64,000 nt of DNA from Pseudorhodobacter ferrugineus DSM 5888 (GTDB lineage Bacteria; Pseudomonadota; Alphaproteobacteria; Rhodobacterales; Rhodobacteraceae). The stretch spans positions 1-64,000 of the forward strand of contig NZ_ATVN01000008.1 in NCBI RefSeq assembly GCF_000420745.1. Reading direction: 5' to 3'. Of this stretch, positions 17,981 through 29,360 are shown in pieces; positions within the stretch are counted from its first letter, which is position 1, and each line of letters begins with the position of its first letter. The notes under the pieces were generated by a model, which was given only the letters and a program-made list of their open reading frames with translations, did no database searches and was not told the DNA's origin. Position numbers and translations under genes: made by a program.

Positions 17981-18324
17981 ACGGGCCGCAGTTGATGGTC
18001 CTTTTGGCGACGCGCGCGCAGGGCGGTCGTGGCGCTTCGTACGGTTTGGGCAGGCTGCCAGACCTATTGAATGGCACAAGCCCGGCCAAAGTGCGTGGCG
18101 AAACCGGGGTTTTTGACGCCAATTTCGAGCGATGGTCCCCAAGGCGTGGCGGGGTTGCGACATGTTAGCGCCCGTCACGTGCATTTTACCATTTGTTGAT
18201 GGTTGCGGCACAAATCCGCCTCTGCTACACCGCATCAAAATTCAGACGCATGCACAAGTATGCGCCATAGGATGCCCTTGTGCCGTGTGACACGATGCCG
18301 GGGCTTAATTTCGGAAGGGATGAC
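17981..18324. other. Gap upstream of the atp operon
   Basis: This 344 bp stretch must contain the promoter for atpHAGDC. The best pair I find is TTGCGG (18203-18208), 17 bp, TACACC (18226-18231), which is weak. I see no gene or RNA gene in it. Confidence 0.4.
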
Positions 18325-18885
18325 GTGTCAGAATCAGCTTCGATCTCCTCCGGCATTGCTGCGCGCTACGCCACCGCTCTTTTTGAGCTGGCGAAGGAAA
18401 GCAAGGGCCTCAAGGCGCTGGAGGGCGACATCGGCGCCCTTGACGCGACGCTTGCCAGCTCTGCCGACCTGAACGCCTTGATTTCGTCGCCGGTCTATAC
18501 CCGCGACGATCAGGGCAAAGCGATTGCCGCGATTGCCGCGAAAATGGGGTTGTCCCCGTTGATGGTAAACACCTTGGCATTGATGGCGCAAAAACGCCGT
18601 CTGTTCGTGTTGCCGCAATTGACCAAAATTGTGCAAGATTTGATCAGCGAAGAAAAAGGCGAGGTGACTGCTGAGGTCACATCTGCCGCCAAGCTGAGCG
18701 CTGCACAGGCCAAAGAACTCGCCGCTACGCTGAAAGCCAGTGTCGGCAAGGATGTGAAACTGAAAACCGCTGTCGATGAATCCCTCATCGGTGGTCTGAT
18801 CGTAAAGCTCGGCTCTACCATGATCGATACGTCGGTCAAGGCCAAGCTCGCGGCCCTCCAGAATGCAATGAAAGAGGTCGGATAA
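18325..18885 (+). CDS. atpH: F1F0 ATP synthase subunit delta
   Basis: The product has 186 residues. An N-terminal helical bundle ([17 protein letters not shown]) binds the tip of the alpha subunit, and the C-terminal part ends in [23 protein letters not shown], the delta/OSCP signature. It joins F1 to the peripheral stalk. The GTG at 18325 follows GGAAGGGATGAC and is the likely start; the upstream in-frame ATG at 18280 would add 15 residues foreign to the family. It leads the atpHAGDC operon; F0 genes are not in the window. Confidence 0.94.
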   Translation: MSESASISSGIAARYATALFELAKESKGLKALEGDIGALDATLASSADLNALISSPVYTRDDQGKAIAAIAAKMGLSPLMVNTLALMAQKRRLFVLPQLTKIVQDLISEEKGEVTAEVTSAAKLSAAQAKELAATLKASVGKDVKLKTAVDESLIGGLIVKLGSTMIDTSVKAKLAALQNAMKEVG

Positions 18886-20424
18886 ATGGGTATCCAAGCA
18901 GCTGAAATTTCTGCGATCCTTAAGGACCAGATCAAAAACTTTGGCCAAGATGCCGAAGTTGCCGAAGTTGGCCGTGTGCTGAGCGTAGGCGATGGTATCG
19001 CCCGTGTTCACGGGCTGGACAAGGTTCAGGCCGGTGAGATGGTCGAATTCCCCGGTGGTATCCGCGGGATGGCCTTGAACCTTGAAGTCGACAACGTGGG
19101 TATCGTTATTTTCGGCGATGACCGCGCGATCAAAGAAGGCGACACCGTAAAGCGCACCAAGTCCATCGTGGACGTTCCAGTGGGCGACGAGCTGTTGGGC
19201 CGCGTTGTAGACGGTCTGGGCAACCCGATTGACGGCAAAGGCCCGATCAAGACGAAAAAGCGCGCGATTGCGGACGTGAAAGCGCCCGGCATCATTCCAC
19301 GCCAGTCGGTTCACGAGCCGATGGCGACAGGTCTGAAGTCGGTTGACGCGATGATCCCCGTTGGTCGTGGCCAGCGCGAATTGATCATTGGCGACCGTCA
19401 GACCGGCAAAACAGCGATTGCGCTGGATACCATTCTGAACCAGGCGTCCTACAACAAGGCCGCTGGCGACGACGAGAGCAAGAAGCTGTACTGCGTTTAC
19501 GTAGCGATCGGCCAGAAGCGTTCGACCGTGGCCCAGTTGGTCAAGAAGTTGGAAGAAACCGGCGCGATTGCTTACACGATTGTTGTCGCTGCAACCGCGT
19601 CTGACCCAGCACCGATGCAGTTCTTGGCGCCCTATGCCGCGACATCCATCGCCGAACATTTCCGTGACAATGGCCGCCATGCGCTGATCATCTATGATGA
19701 TTTGTCCAAGCAGGCCGTGTCGTATCGCCAAATGTCGCTGCTGTTGCGCCGCCCGCCGGGCCGTGAAGCATATCCGGGTGACGTTTTCTATCTGCACTCG
19801 CGCCTGTTGGAGCGGTCGTCGAAGTTGAACAAGGATCATGGTTCGGGGTCGTTGACCGCGTTACCGATCATTGAAACCCAAGGCGGCGACGTGTCTGCGT
19901 TTATTCCGACAAACGTGATTTCGATCACCGATGGTCAGATCTTCCTTGAAACCGAACTGTTCTATCAGGGCATTCGCCCCGCTGTGAACACCGGTCTGTC
20001 CGTTTCGCGCGTTGGGTCTTCTGCTCAGACCGATGCGATGAAATCGGTTGCGGGTCCGGTTAAGCTGGAACTGGCGCAGTACCGCGAAATGGCGGCCTTT
20101 GCGCAGTTCGGTTCGGACCTTGACGCGTCCACACAGCAGTTGCTGAACCGTGGTGCGCGTTTGACCGAATTGATGAAGCAGCCACAGTATTCGCCGCTGA
20201 CCGGTTCGGAAATTGTTTGCGTGATCTTTGCAGGCACCAAGGGCTATCTGGACAAGATCGCGGTAAAGGATGTTGGCCGCTACGAGGCTGGCTTGCTCAA
20301 GCATCTGCGGTCGAACCATGCGGACCTGTTGGCGGATATCACCAACAACGACCGTAAGGTGAAGGGCGAGCTGGAGGATAAAATCCGTGCCGCGCTTGAC
20401 GCATATGCCAAAGATTTCGCCTAA
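18886..20424 (+). CDS. atpA: F1F0 ATP synthase subunit alpha
   Basis: The product has 512 residues, the normal length. It shows the P-loop GDRQTGKT (169-176) and the alpha signature near [17 protein letters not shown], plus QRSTVAQL-like contact residues ([14 protein letters not shown]). It forms the non-catalytic nucleotide sites of the F1 hexamer on the cytoplasmic side of the membrane. It begins immediately after the atpH stop codon. Confidence 0.98.
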   Translation: MGIQAAEISAILKDQIKNFGQDAEVAEVGRVLSVGDGIARVHGLDKVQAGEMVEFPGGIRGMALNLEVDNVGIVIFGDDRAIKEGDTVKRTKSIVDVPVGDELLGRVVDGLGNPIDGKGPIKTKKRAIADVKAPGIIPRQSVHEPMATGLKSVDAMIPVGRGQRELIIGDRQTGKTAIALDTILNQASYNKAAGDDESKKLYCVYVAIGQKRSTVAQLVKKLEETGAIAYTIVVAATASDPAPMQFLAPYAATSIAEHFRDNGRHALIIYDDLSKQAVSYRQMSLLLRRPPGREAYPGDVFYLHSRLLERSSKLNKDHGSGSLTALPIIETQGGDVSAFIPTNVISITDGQIFLETELFYQGIRPAVNTGLSVSRVGSSAQTDAMKSVAGPVKLELAQYREMAAFAQFGSDLDASTQQLLNRGARLTELMKQPQYSPLTGSEIVCVIFAGTKGYLDKIAVKDVGRYEAGLLKHLRSNHADLLADITNNDRKVKGELEDKIRAALDAYAKDFA

Positions 20425-20436
20425 AGGGGTAGGTCA

Positions 20437-21312
20437 ATGCCGAGCCTAAAGGACTTAAAAAACAAGATCACGAGTATCAAGAATACTCGCAAGATCACCA
20501 AAGCCATGCAAATGGTTGCCGCGGCGAAACTTCGCCGCGCGCAGGAAGCTGCGGAAGCTGGTCGGCCCTATGCCGAGCGGATGAATGCGGTGATGGCGGG
20601 GCTTTCGGCCTCGGTTGGAACATCGGCCAGCGCGCCCCGGCTTTTGGCTGGGACGGGCGAGGATAAAGTGCATTTGCTGGTCGTCATGACCGCCGAACGC
20701 GGGCTTTGCGGTGGCTTCAACTCGACCATCGTGCGCCTTGCACGGGCACGGGCGAATGAGCTGCTGGGCAAAGGCAAAACGGTCAAGATTTTGACTGTTG
20801 GCAAAAAAGGCCGGGAACAGCTGAAGCGTGATTTCGCGCGCTATATGGTCGGTCACGTTGACCTGTCCGAGGTAAAGCGCGTGGGCTACGTTCAGGCCCA
20901 AGCGATTTCGCGCGACATTCTGGCACGCTTTGATGCGGGCGAGTTTGACGTGGCAACGCTGTTCTTTAACCGCTTCCAATCGGTGATCAGCCAGGTGCCG
21001 ACTGCGCAACAGGTTATCCCCGCGAAATATGACGCGGAAGATGCCGGTGATGCGGTCGCATTGTACGATTACGAGCCGTCAGAGGAAGGCATTCTTGCCG
21101 ATCTTTTGCCGCGCGGTGTGGCGACGCAAGTCTTCACTGCTTTGCTTGAAAACGGGGCCTCGGAACAGGGTGCCCGGATGAGTGCGATGGACAACGCAAC
21201 CCGCAACGCAGGCGATATGATCGACAAATACACGACGATCTACAACCGCTCGCGTCAGGCTGCGATCACCAAAGAACTTATCGAAATCATCTCGGGCGCT
21301 GAGGCGCTTTGA
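20437..21312 (+). CDS. atpG: F1F0 ATP synthase subunit gamma
   Basis: The product has 291 residues. The N-terminal helix [30 protein letters not shown] and the C-terminal helix ([36 protein letters not shown]) form the coiled-coil rotor shaft that turns inside the alpha/beta ring. It lies 12 bp after atpA with GGGGTAGG upstream of the ATG. Confidence 0.97.
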   Translation: MPSLKDLKNKITSIKNTRKITKAMQMVAAAKLRRAQEAAEAGRPYAERMNAVMAGLSASVGTSASAPRLLAGTGEDKVHLLVVMTAERGLCGGFNSTIVRLARARANELLGKGKTVKILTVGKKGREQLKRDFARYMVGHVDLSEVKRVGYVQAQAISRDILARFDAGEFDVATLFFNRFQSVISQVPTAQQVIPAKYDAEDAGDAVALYDYEPSEEGILADLLPRGVATQVFTALLENGASEQGARMSAMDNATRNAGDMIDKYTTIYNRSRQAAITKELIEIISGAEAL

Positions 21313-21332
21313 CCCGCATAACGGAGACTTGA

Positions 21333-22772
<1,440 letters not shown>

Positions 22773-22781
22773 GGGGGCAAC

Positions 22782-23180
22782 ATGGCCGCGACTTTGCAAT
22801 TCGACCTCGTGTCACCGGAAAAGCGGCTTGCGTCCTTTCAGGCGTCCGAAGTGCAGATTCCGGGCGCTGATGGTGACCTGACGGCGATGGAGGGGCATGC
22901 CCCCACCATCACCACCCTGCGCCCCGGTATTTTGAAGGCGATTGGTGCCGACAAGACGCTGGCTTTTGCTGTGACCGGCGGTTTTGCCGAAATCACGGCG
23001 GCAGGCGTTTCTGTTTTGGCCGAGCAGGCCATTCCGGTGGAAGATCTGTCTGGCACTGTGCTGGACGGGATGATCGACCAAGCCCGAGAGCTGGCCGCAA
23101 TGGCGCTGCCCGAAGACAAGGATGCCGCTGAAAAGCTGGTGCAAGACATGATGGCCCTGCGCCACCATGCGAGCCACTGA
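22782..23180 (+). CDS. atpC: F1F0 ATP synthase subunit epsilon
   Basis: The product has 132 residues. The beta-sandwich domain (FDLVSPEKRLAS, ASEVQIPGADGDLTAMEGHAP, AVTGGFAEI) binds gamma and the c-ring; the short helical tail may inhibit ATP hydrolysis. It is last in the operon and is followed by a clear terminator. Confidence 0.96.
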   Translation: MAATLQFDLVSPEKRLASFQASEVQIPGADGDLTAMEGHAPTITTLRPGILKAIGADKTLAFAVTGGFAEITAAGVSVLAEQAIPVEDLSGTVLDGMIDQARELAAMALPEDKDAAEKLVQDMMALRHHASH

Positions 23181-23198
23181 TCCAAGCGACTGATTGTG

Positions 23199-23229
23199 AA
23201 AGGCCCCGAAAACACTCGGGGCCTTTTGC
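23199..23229 (+). terminator. Rho-independent terminator of the atp operon
   Basis: An 11 bp perfect stem (23199-23209 with 23216-23226) around AAACAC ends in a T run (CCTTTT). It lies 19 bp after the atpC stop. Confidence 0.9.
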
Positions 23230-23422
23230 GTTTTACGGGCGTCATTGCGCCAAGGGGCGTAAAATATTTCGTGGAAATTGTCGGGCCGATCAAAGTTTCG
23301 CCGTTTTTTACAGATAATTGGCGTAGACACAGACTTGACCGCTCCGATTTTGGTCGATGCTGAATTTGACGTAACATTTTGGGCAATGTGCAATAGATCA
23401 TGCTGAAACAGGACGTTTGGTA

Positions 23423-23773
23423 ATGAAACGATTTTCCGCCCAGACGATGGGCATTCAACAAGGCTCACGCGTGTTGTTTTCCGATTTTGCGGATGATGGC
23501 GTGATGTGGACGGGGCATGGCGCGCGCGAAAGCCGCCATATCGTCAAGTTCCCCGAAGCCTATGCAGATGTGCCTGTCGTGACGGTGTCTATGTCGATGT
23601 GGGACATGGACCAAAAGTCCAATGCGCGCGCGGATCTGTCGGCAGAGCAGATCACGGCTGCGGGGTTTCATCTTGTGTTCAAGACTTGGGGCGATACGCG
23701 CGTGGCGCGGGTGCGGGCCGATTGGCTGGCGATTGGCCGCGTCAAGGACGAGGACGACTGGGAATTGTACTGA
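23423..23773 (+). CDS. H-type lectin domain protein
   Basis: The product has 116 residues, nearly all one H-type lectin domain: a start like SRVLFSDFADDGVMWTGHGARESRHIVKFPEAYADVPVV, then the SMSMWDMD core and the closing TWGDTRVARVRADWLAIG. In animals such domains bind N-acetylgalactosamine as trimers or hexamers; the bacterial ligand is unknown. No signal peptide is seen. The ATG at 23423 is preferred; TTG at 23417 is possible. It stands alone between the atp terminator and convergent prs. Confidence 0.85.
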   Translation: MKRFSAQTMGIQQGSRVLFSDFADDGVMWTGHGARESRHIVKFPEAYADVPVVTVSMSMWDMDQKSNARADLSAEQITAAGFHLVFKTWGDTRVARVRADWLAIGRVKDEDDWELY

Positions 23774-23782
23774 GCGGGCGGC

Positions 23783-23799
23783 GGTGGGTGAAACCCACC
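23783..23799. terminator. Hairpin between convergent genes
   Basis: GGTGGGT (23783-23789) pairs with ACCCACC (23793-23799) around GAA. There is no T run on either strand, so termination here would be weak or Rho-dependent. Confidence 0.35.
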
Positions 23800-23807
23800 A
23801 CCCCTTA

Positions 23808-24824
23808 TCAGCCGCGATACAGACCTTCATAAATCGGGCTAAGGGTTTCCGTTTCAAACAGCGATGACACGGATGTGCCGTTCCAGATGTTCAGGATCGC
23901 TTGGGCAAACATCGGAGCCGTGGGCAGAATACGGATATTGGGACAGTTTTTCACCGCATCAGACGGCGCGATGGAATCGGTGATCACCAGCGATTTCATC
24001 ACGGAATTGGTAACCCGTTCCACCGCAGGGCCAGACATAACGCCATGCGTGATATAGGCATGCACCTCGGATGCGCCGTTTTCCAGCAAAACTTCGGCGG
24101 CTTTGCACAGGGTGCCAGCGGTGTCGCACATGTCGTCGACAATGATACATTTCTTGCCCGACACATCGCCGATCACCGTCATCTCGGCAATCTCGCCCGC
24201 CTTTTCGCGGCGTTTGTCCACGATGGACAGCGGCGCGTTGATCCGTTTGGCCAATTCACGCGCACGGGCCACGCCGCCAACATCGGGGCTGACCACCATC
24301 ATATCGGACATAGAGCCTTTGAACTGCGCCATGATATCCAGCGCAAAGATCGGCGAGGCGTAAAGGTTATCGACCGGAATATCAAAAAAGCCCTGAATCT
24401 GGGCAGCGTGCAAATCCAGTGTCAGGATACGCTCGATCCCCGCCTCGACCATCATATTGGCGACCAGCTTGGCCGAAATCGGCGTGCGGGCCTTGGTGCG
24501 GCGATCTTGGCGGGCATAGCCGAAATAGGGGATCACGGCGGTGATACGCGAAGCCGAAGAGCGGCGCAGCGCGTCTGTCATGATCAAGAGTTCCATCAGG
24601 TTGTCATTGGCGGGGTTCGACGTGGGCTGGATGATGAACATATCCTCGCCGCGCACGTTTTCATACACCTCGACAAAAATCTCGCCATCGTTGAACCGTT
24701 CGACGCGGGCATCCACAAGGCCGACCGACATGCCACGGTGCAGCGACATCCGCTTTGCGATGGCGGTGGCAAGCGGCATATTCGCATTGCCGGAAATCAG
24801 CTTGGGTTCATTGAGGGCGGCCAT
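23808..24824 (-). CDS. prs: Ribose-phosphate pyrophosphokinase
   Basis: The product has 338 residues. It has [11 protein letters not shown] and the flexible-loop [20 protein letters not shown] (101-120), the metal-binding [18 protein letters not shown] signature (137-154) and the PRPP loop [12 protein letters not shown] (227-238). It makes PRPP from ribose 5-phosphate and ATP for purines, pyrimidines, histidine, tryptophan and NAD. It is transcribed alone, convergent with the lectin gene and divergent from the isomerase gene at 24930. Confidence 0.97.
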   Translation of the reverse strand: MAALNEPKLISGNANMPLATAIAKRMSLHRGMSVGLVDARVERFNDGEIFVEVYENVRGEDMFIIQPTSNPANDNLMELLIMTDALRRSSASRITAVIPYFGYARQDRRTKARTPISAKLVANMMVEAGIERILTLDLHAAQIQGFFDIPVDNLYASPIFALDIMAQFKGSMSDMMVVSPDVGGVARARELAKRINAPLSIVDKRREKAGEIAEMTVIGDVSGKKCIIVDDMCDTAGTLCKAAEVLLENGASEVHAYITHGVMSGPAVERVTNSVMKSLVITDSIAPSDAVKNCPNIRILPTAPMFAQAILNIWNGTSVSSLFETETLSPIYEGLYRG

Positions 24825-24929
24825 GTTTTGTCCTTTGCGAGGCAGTCAAAAGGGATTCGGGTTGGCGTTGACACCGCTTACCATCGGGCTAGGGTCTTGC
24901 AAACCAATGACAGCCTGAAAGGCGCTAAA

Positions 24930-25526
24930 ATGACCCATATCGACTATTACTTCGCAACTGTTTCGCCGTTTACCTATTTGGCAGGCACACGGTTGGAGGA
25001 AATTGCCGCGCGTCATGGGGCGACAGTCACCTACAAACCGTTGGATGTGATGGGGTTGTTTGGCCGGACGGGGGGGCAGCCGCCCAAGGATCGGCACGAA
25101 AGCCGCCGCGCTTATCGTTTGCAGGAAATGCGGCGGCAGGGGGCCAAGCACGGGATGGCCTTGAACCTGCAACCGATGTTTTGGCCAACGAACCCGGCGC
25201 CAAGTTCCTATGCCATCATTGCGGCGCAAGCAGCAGGCGGCGGCGATATGGGGGCTTTGGTGCATGGCATCACGCGGGCCTGTTGGGCCGAAGAAAAGAA
25301 CATCGCCGAGGATGACGTGATCCGCGCGGCACTGACCGCCGCGGGGTTTGACGCAGGCCTTGCCGACAGCGGCATGTTGGCGGGGGCCGAAGCCTATGCC
25401 GCCAATCTGGAAGAGGCGGTATCGCGCGGTGTGTTTGGCGCGCCGTCCTATGTGGTGGGCGATCAGATCTTTTGGGGCCAAGACCGGCTGGAAGATCTGG
25501 ACCTGCATCTGGCCGGCAAGTTGTAA
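24930..25526 (+). CDS. 2-hydroxychromene-2-carboxylate isomerase-like (kappa-class GST fold)
   Basis: The product has 198 residues. It has a DsbA-like thioredoxin fold: YYFATVSPFTYLAGTRL with the catalytic Ser12 near the N-terminus and GVFGAPSYVVGDQIFWGQDRLEDL near the end, both signatures of HCCA isomerases. The classic enzyme isomerises a ring-opened intermediate of naphthalene degradation using glutathione. No naphthalene genes are nearby, so the true substrate is unknown. The ATG at 24930 has AAAGG seven bases upstream; a much longer open frame upstream is antisense to prs and not real. The next gene starts directly after its stop. Confidence 0.87.
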   Translation: MTHIDYYFATVSPFTYLAGTRLEEIAARHGATVTYKPLDVMGLFGRTGGQPPKDRHESRRAYRLQEMRRQGAKHGMALNLQPMFWPTNPAPSSYAIIAAQAAGGGDMGALVHGITRACWAEEKNIAEDDVIRAALTAAGFDAGLADSGMLAGAEAYAANLEEAVSRGVFGAPSYVVGDQIFWGQDRLEDLDLHLAGKL

Positions 25527-26354
25527 ATGCCCGAGGCGGTTCTGGCGGGTATTCCAACCGCTTGGCGTGTGATCGGCGATGGGCCAGTGCATGCGCTGGC
25601 CCTGCATTGTTCGCTGGCGCATGGTGGGACGTGGATCGGATTTTCCGCTGGTTTGCAAGGGGTTAGCCTGACCGTGCCCGATCTATTGGGCCATGGGCGC
25701 AGCGGTGATTGGGACGGGGTTTCGGATTTTCACAGCCTTGCCACGCGGCAAGCGATGGCAGTACTGGCGGCTGTGCCGGAGGGGCCGGTCCATCTGATTG
25801 GCCACAGCTTTGGTGCGACGGTCGCCTTGCGAATGGCTCTGGAAAACCCCGACCGCATTGCCAGCCTGACGCTGATGGACTCCGTGCTGTTTTGTGCAGC
25901 GCGGGCAGCAGGCGGGCCTGCCTTCGGCGACCATATCGCCCAGCATGCGGGCTTTGCCGAGGCGCTGGCTGCGGGCAATGCGCTTGCCGCGACCGAGGCC
26001 TTTCAGGCGATTTGGGGCGGCGGGCGGCCCTTTGACAGCCTGCCGCCTGCCCAACGCGGCTATATCGTGCAGCGGATTGGTTTGATTGCAGCGCAAAACC
26101 CTGTGTTGAACGACGATGCGGCGGGGATATTGGCTTACGGTCGGCTGGAAGGCCTAGGGGTTCCGGTGCTGTTGCTGCAAGGGGCAGAGTCGCCTGCGAT
26201 TATTGATGCAATCAATGCAGAGCTTGCGCGGCGTTTGCCGCAGGTCACGCGCGCCACGGTGGCAGGGGCGGGGCATATGTTGCCGATCAGCCATGCGGCA
26301 GATTGCGCTGTACGGGTTCAGGCGTTTTGGGCCCAGATTGCAAACGCGCTTTAG
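25527..26354 (+). CDS. Alpha/beta hydrolase
   Basis: The product has 275 residues. The nucleophile elbow is GHSFG (92-96, Ser94); PDLLGHGRSGD precedes it and GAGHMLPISH gives the catalytic His. The substrate cannot be named. It begins with the base after the isomerase stop (TAAATG), so the two are probably made together. Its last four bases overlap the 3' end of the convergent ltaE. Confidence 0.88.
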   Translation: MPEAVLAGIPTAWRVIGDGPVHALALHCSLAHGGTWIGFSAGLQGVSLTVPDLLGHGRSGDWDGVSDFHSLATRQAMAVLAAVPEGPVHLIGHSFGATVALRMALENPDRIASLTLMDSVLFCAARAAGGPAFGDHIAQHAGFAEALAAGNALAATEAFQAIWGGGRPFDSLPPAQRGYIVQRIGLIAAQNPVLNDDAAGILAYGRLEGLGVPVLLLQGAESPAIIDAINAELARRLPQVTRATVAGAGHMLPISHAADCAVRVQAFWAQIANAL

Positions 26355-27367
26355 CCGCGAAACGCTGCCAGCAACCCGTCAACTTCGGCTTCGGTCGTAC
26401 ACCATGCGGTAACAAGGCGGCACACACCGTTGCCCATGTTGTAATAAACCGCACCCGCGTCTTTAGCGCGGGCGTGGGCGGCATCGGGCAGCTTGGCAAA
26501 GGCGATGTTGGCCTGAACGGGATGCAGCAGGTCCGCGCCGTCAATCGTGGCAAGCCCCGTGGCCAAACGGGCGGCCATTGCGTTGGAATGGCGAGCCATA
26601 TCCAGCCAATAACCGCCGTCAAACCACGCCTCCATCTGCGCCGCGATATAGCGCATTTTGGACGACAGATGGCCTGCGCGTTTGCGCCGCAGTTCCAGCT
26701 CGCGTGACTTTGCAGGGTCAAACAGTACAATCGCCTCGGCGCCCAAAAGGCCGTTTTTGGTGCCGCCAAGGGTGAGGACATCGACGCCCGCGCGCCACGT
26801 CATATCGGCGGGGCTGGCGTTAGTCGCGGCAAGGGCATTGGCGAAACGCGCGCCATCGAGATGGGTGGCCAGATTGTGGGATTTGGCCAAAGTGCAAAGC
26901 GCAGTCAGTTCGGCCACCGAATAGGTCGTGCCCGCCTCGGTCACATTGGTCAGGCTGAGGGATGAGGCCTGCACAGAATGGACAGAACTGTCGGTACGGG
27001 CCAGCGCATCGGTCAGCGTTTCCGGCGTGATTTTGCCGTGATCGCCCTCTACCAACAGCAGCTTGGCACCGCTCGAGAAAAACTCAGGCGCGCCGCATTC
27101 ATCCTCTTGGATATGGGCGTGGCGGTGGCAGAGGGTGGCACCAAAGGGCGGGGTATAAAGGGCAAGCGCAAGGGAATTGGCGGCGGTGCCTGTGGTGACA
27201 AGGTGAACCTGCGCATCGGGCGCATCAAACAAAGTGCGGATTTGATCGCGCAGACGGGCCATCGGGGCATCGGCCCCATAAGACAGGGTTTGCCCCTGAT
27301 TGGCGCGGGCAAGGGCATCCATGATCGGCTGCGGCACAGGTGCGCCATTGTCCGAGGCGAAAAACAT
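26351..27367 (-). CDS. ltaE: Low-specificity L-threonine aldolase-like PLP enzyme
   Basis: The product has 338 residues, fold-type I. It starts FFASDNGAPVPQPI, as in threonine aldolases, and has HLDGARFANALAA and the Schiff-base Lys204 in TLGGTKNGLLGAEA. The reaction would be threonine or allo-threonine to glycine and acetaldehyde. The ATG at 27367 overlaps the stop of the upstream YcgN gene (TAATG). This fixes the start and shows the two are translationally coupled. Confidence 0.88.
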   Translation of the reverse strand: MFFASDNGAPVPQPIMDALARANQGQTLSYGADAPMARLRDQIRTLFDAPDAQVHLVTTGTAANSLALALYTPPFGATLCHRHAHIQEDECGAPEFFSSGAKLLLVEGDHGKITPETLTDALARTDSSVHSVQASSLSLTNVTEAGTTYSVAELTALCTLAKSHNLATHLDGARFANALAATNASPADMTWRAGVDVLTLGGTKNGLLGAEAIVLFDPAKSRELELRRKRAGHLSSKMRYIAAQMEAWFDGGYWLDMARHSNAMAARLATGLATIDGADLLHPVQANIAFAKLPDAAHARAKDAGAVYYNMGNGVCRLVTAWCTTEAEVDGLLAAFRG

Positions 27368-27849
27368 TACGGCCGCTCCTGTATAAGATAATCTTCCCAA
27401 TCATCCTCGGTCACCTCGGTCTCCGGCACGGTCCAGCCGCGCACGGACGCGCCTTCGATATGGACAGATTCTGGATCATTGGAAATAAGGGGGTGCCAGT
27501 CGTGCAGGGGCTTGCCTTCATGCACAAGGCGGTAGGCGCAGGTGCTTGGCAGCCAATAGGAAATTTGTTCCAGCTTTTTGGGCGTTAGTTGCACACATTC
27601 CGGCACATATTTGTGGCGGGTGGCATAGTTGGAACAGCGGCAGCTGTCACCATCGAGCAGACGACAGGCAACGCGGGTAAAGGCGATTTCGCCGTTGTCT
27701 TCGTATTCAATCTTGTTCAGGCAGCATTTGCCGCAACCGTCACACAGCGCCTCCCATTCGGCCCCCGACATCTTTTTCAGCGGAACGGTTTCCCAAAAGC
27801 GGGGGCGCAGGCCAGTAGGGGCGGCGATGGGGGGAAGTTTTTCGGTCAT
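27367..27849 (-). CDS. YcgN-family cysteine cluster protein (UPF0260)
   Basis: The product has 160 residues. It has CDGCGKCCLNK and two more cysteine groups (ACRLLDGDSCRCSNY; CVQL), the pattern of YcgN/UPF0260 proteins, likely metal or Fe-S binding. The function is unknown. The ATG at 27849 overlaps ribF's stop (ATGA), so I use it rather than a start 12 codons earlier. Confidence 0.9.
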   Translation of the reverse strand: MTEKLPPIAAPTGLRPRFWETVPLKKMSGAEWEALCDGCGKCCLNKIEYEDNGEIAFTRVACRLLDGDSCRCSNYATRHKYVPECVQLTPKKLEQISYWLPSTCAYRLVHEGKPLHDWHPLISNDPESVHIEGASVRGWTVPETEVTEDDWEDYLIQERP

Positions 27850-28772
27850 TTGGTGGCCGTCAGAATGGCGCGGGCACGGTCGCAATCGGCGTGCATTTGG
27901 ATGATAAGGGCGTCGAGGCTGTCAAACTTTTCCTCGCCACGGAGCCATTCGACAAAGGCGATGGACAGGTGATGGTCGTAAAGATCGCCCTTGAAATCAA
28001 ACAGGTAGGTTTCAAGATTGGGGCGGTTTTCGCCAAACATCGGGCGGGTGCCAAGGTTGGCGGCCCCCATATAGCGGCCCTGTTGCGGGCCGGTCAGGAT
28101 ATCGGCGTAAACCGCATAAACGCCGTTGCGCGGCAGGTGCAGGCCCGTCACATCCATATTGGCGGTGGGATACCCCAACTGGCGGCCCCGCTTTTCGCCG
28201 TGGATCACCGCGCCGTCGATGCGGTGCCAATGGCCCAGCATTTCGCGGGCGGTTTTGGTGTCGCCTTGCGTCAGCGCCGCGCGGATATTGGTGGATGAAA
28301 TATCGGTGCCACCCGTTTGCACCAGATCGGCCAGATGCACCGTGATGCCATGTGCCGCACAAAGGGTTTTCAGATCGGCGGCGGTGCCTTTGCGTCCTTG
28401 GCCAAAGCAGAAATCGGCGCCAACGGTGACATGCGACACGCCAAGCCCTTTGGCCAGCACTTGGGCCACAAAACCTTCGGGCGTCAGACTGGCGAGTGTG
28501 GCGTCAAACGGCAGTTCGAACAGGGTTTGCACGCCGAGTTTTGCCAAACGGTTGGCGCGGGCTTCGGCATTCATCAAACGGAACGGGCCGGAGTTGGGCG
28601 CGAAATAGCTGCGGGGATGGGGTTCAAAGGTGATGATCCCCAGCGGGCCGTGCGTGGCGGCAAGCGCGATAACATGCTGATGCCCAAGGTGAACGCCGTC
28701 AAAATTACCCATCGCCACGGATGCGCCGCGATGTGCCTGTTCAACCCCTTGCCAGTGTTGGTAAATCTGCAT
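27846..28772 (-). CDS. ribF: Bifunctional riboflavin kinase/FAD synthetase
   Basis: The product has 308 residues in two domains. The N-terminal nucleotidyltransferase domain has GNFDGVHLGHQ (22-32) and makes FAD from FMN. The C-terminal flavokinase domain has GRQLGYPTANMDV and makes FMN from riboflavin with ATP. It leads the ribF-ycgN-ltaE overlapping operon. Confidence 0.96.
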   Translation of the reverse strand: MQIYQHWQGVEQAHRGASVAMGNFDGVHLGHQHVIALAATHGPLGIITFEPHPRSYFAPNSGPFRLMNAEARANRLAKLGVQTLFELPFDATLASLTPEGFVAQVLAKGLGVSHVTVGADFCFGQGRKGTAADLKTLCAAHGITVHLADLVQTGGTDISSTNIRAALTQGDTKTAREMLGHWHRIDGAVIHGEKRGRQLGYPTANMDVTGLHLPRNGVYAVYADILTGPQQGRYMGAANLGTRPMFGENRPNLETYLFDFKGDLYDHHLSIAFVEWLRGEEKFDSLDALIIQMHADCDRARAILTATK

Positions 28773-28799
28773 GCCCGTCCTTACGGGCGCTGCCCGGTG

Positions 28800-29243
28800 T
28801 CAATCAAACTTGCGGCTTGGCGCGAGAACCATCGCTTCGCCCTTCAGGACCACGGTATCGCCCACTGCGCAATGGGTTTCAAGGGTCACGCGGCGGCGGC
28901 CGATATCAATCGCCGTGACCGTGACTTGGGCGCGCACTTGGTCGCCGGGGCGGACGGGGGCCATGAATTTCAAGGATTGTGCCAGATAGACCGTGCCATG
29001 CCCCGGCAGCTGTTCGCCGATAACGGCCGAAATCAGGCCAGCGGTCAGCATTCCGTGCGCAATGCGCCCTTCAAATATCGTGTCGCGGGCGTAATTATCA
29101 TCAAGGTGAACGGGGTTACGGTCAGTTGACACCTCGGCAAACAGTTCGATGTCGCGGTCGGTCACGGTTTTGACCAAGTGGCGGGACATGCCGATTTCGA
29201 TATCTTCGATGCAGATGGTGCCGCGTGGCTGATTATCAAGCAT
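28800..29243 (-). CDS. MaoC-family hotdog dehydratase
   Basis: The product has 147 residues. The hydratase-2 motif is present: FAEVSTDRNPVHLDDNYARDTIFEGRIAHGML, with Asp and His of the catalytic dyad. Close relatives are R-specific enoyl-CoA hydratases that feed polyhydroxyalkanoate synthesis. It lies 27 bp upstream of ribF on the same strand and could be co-transcribed with it. Confidence 0.88.
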   Translation of the reverse strand: MLDNQPRGTICIEDIEIGMSRHLVKTVTDRDIELFAEVSTDRNPVHLDDNYARDTIFEGRIAHGMLTAGLISAVIGEQLPGHGTVYLAQSLKFMAPVRPGDQVRAQVTVTAIDIGRRRVTLETHCAVGDTVVLKGEAMVLAPSRKFD

Positions 29244-29360
29244 GATCGATTCCCCGTTTGCGTTGCCGGGGGTATAGCAAATGCTGCAATGCAGCGCAAT
29301 TGACTTGGTAATTATTTATCTGAATGTGGTATGTAATCTGCAACAATGTTGCGCGACTGT

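Noticed and set aside
23901..24929. N-terminal extension of the isomerase frame
   Set aside because: It runs antisense to prs; the real isomerase start is at 24930 with a good ribosome site.
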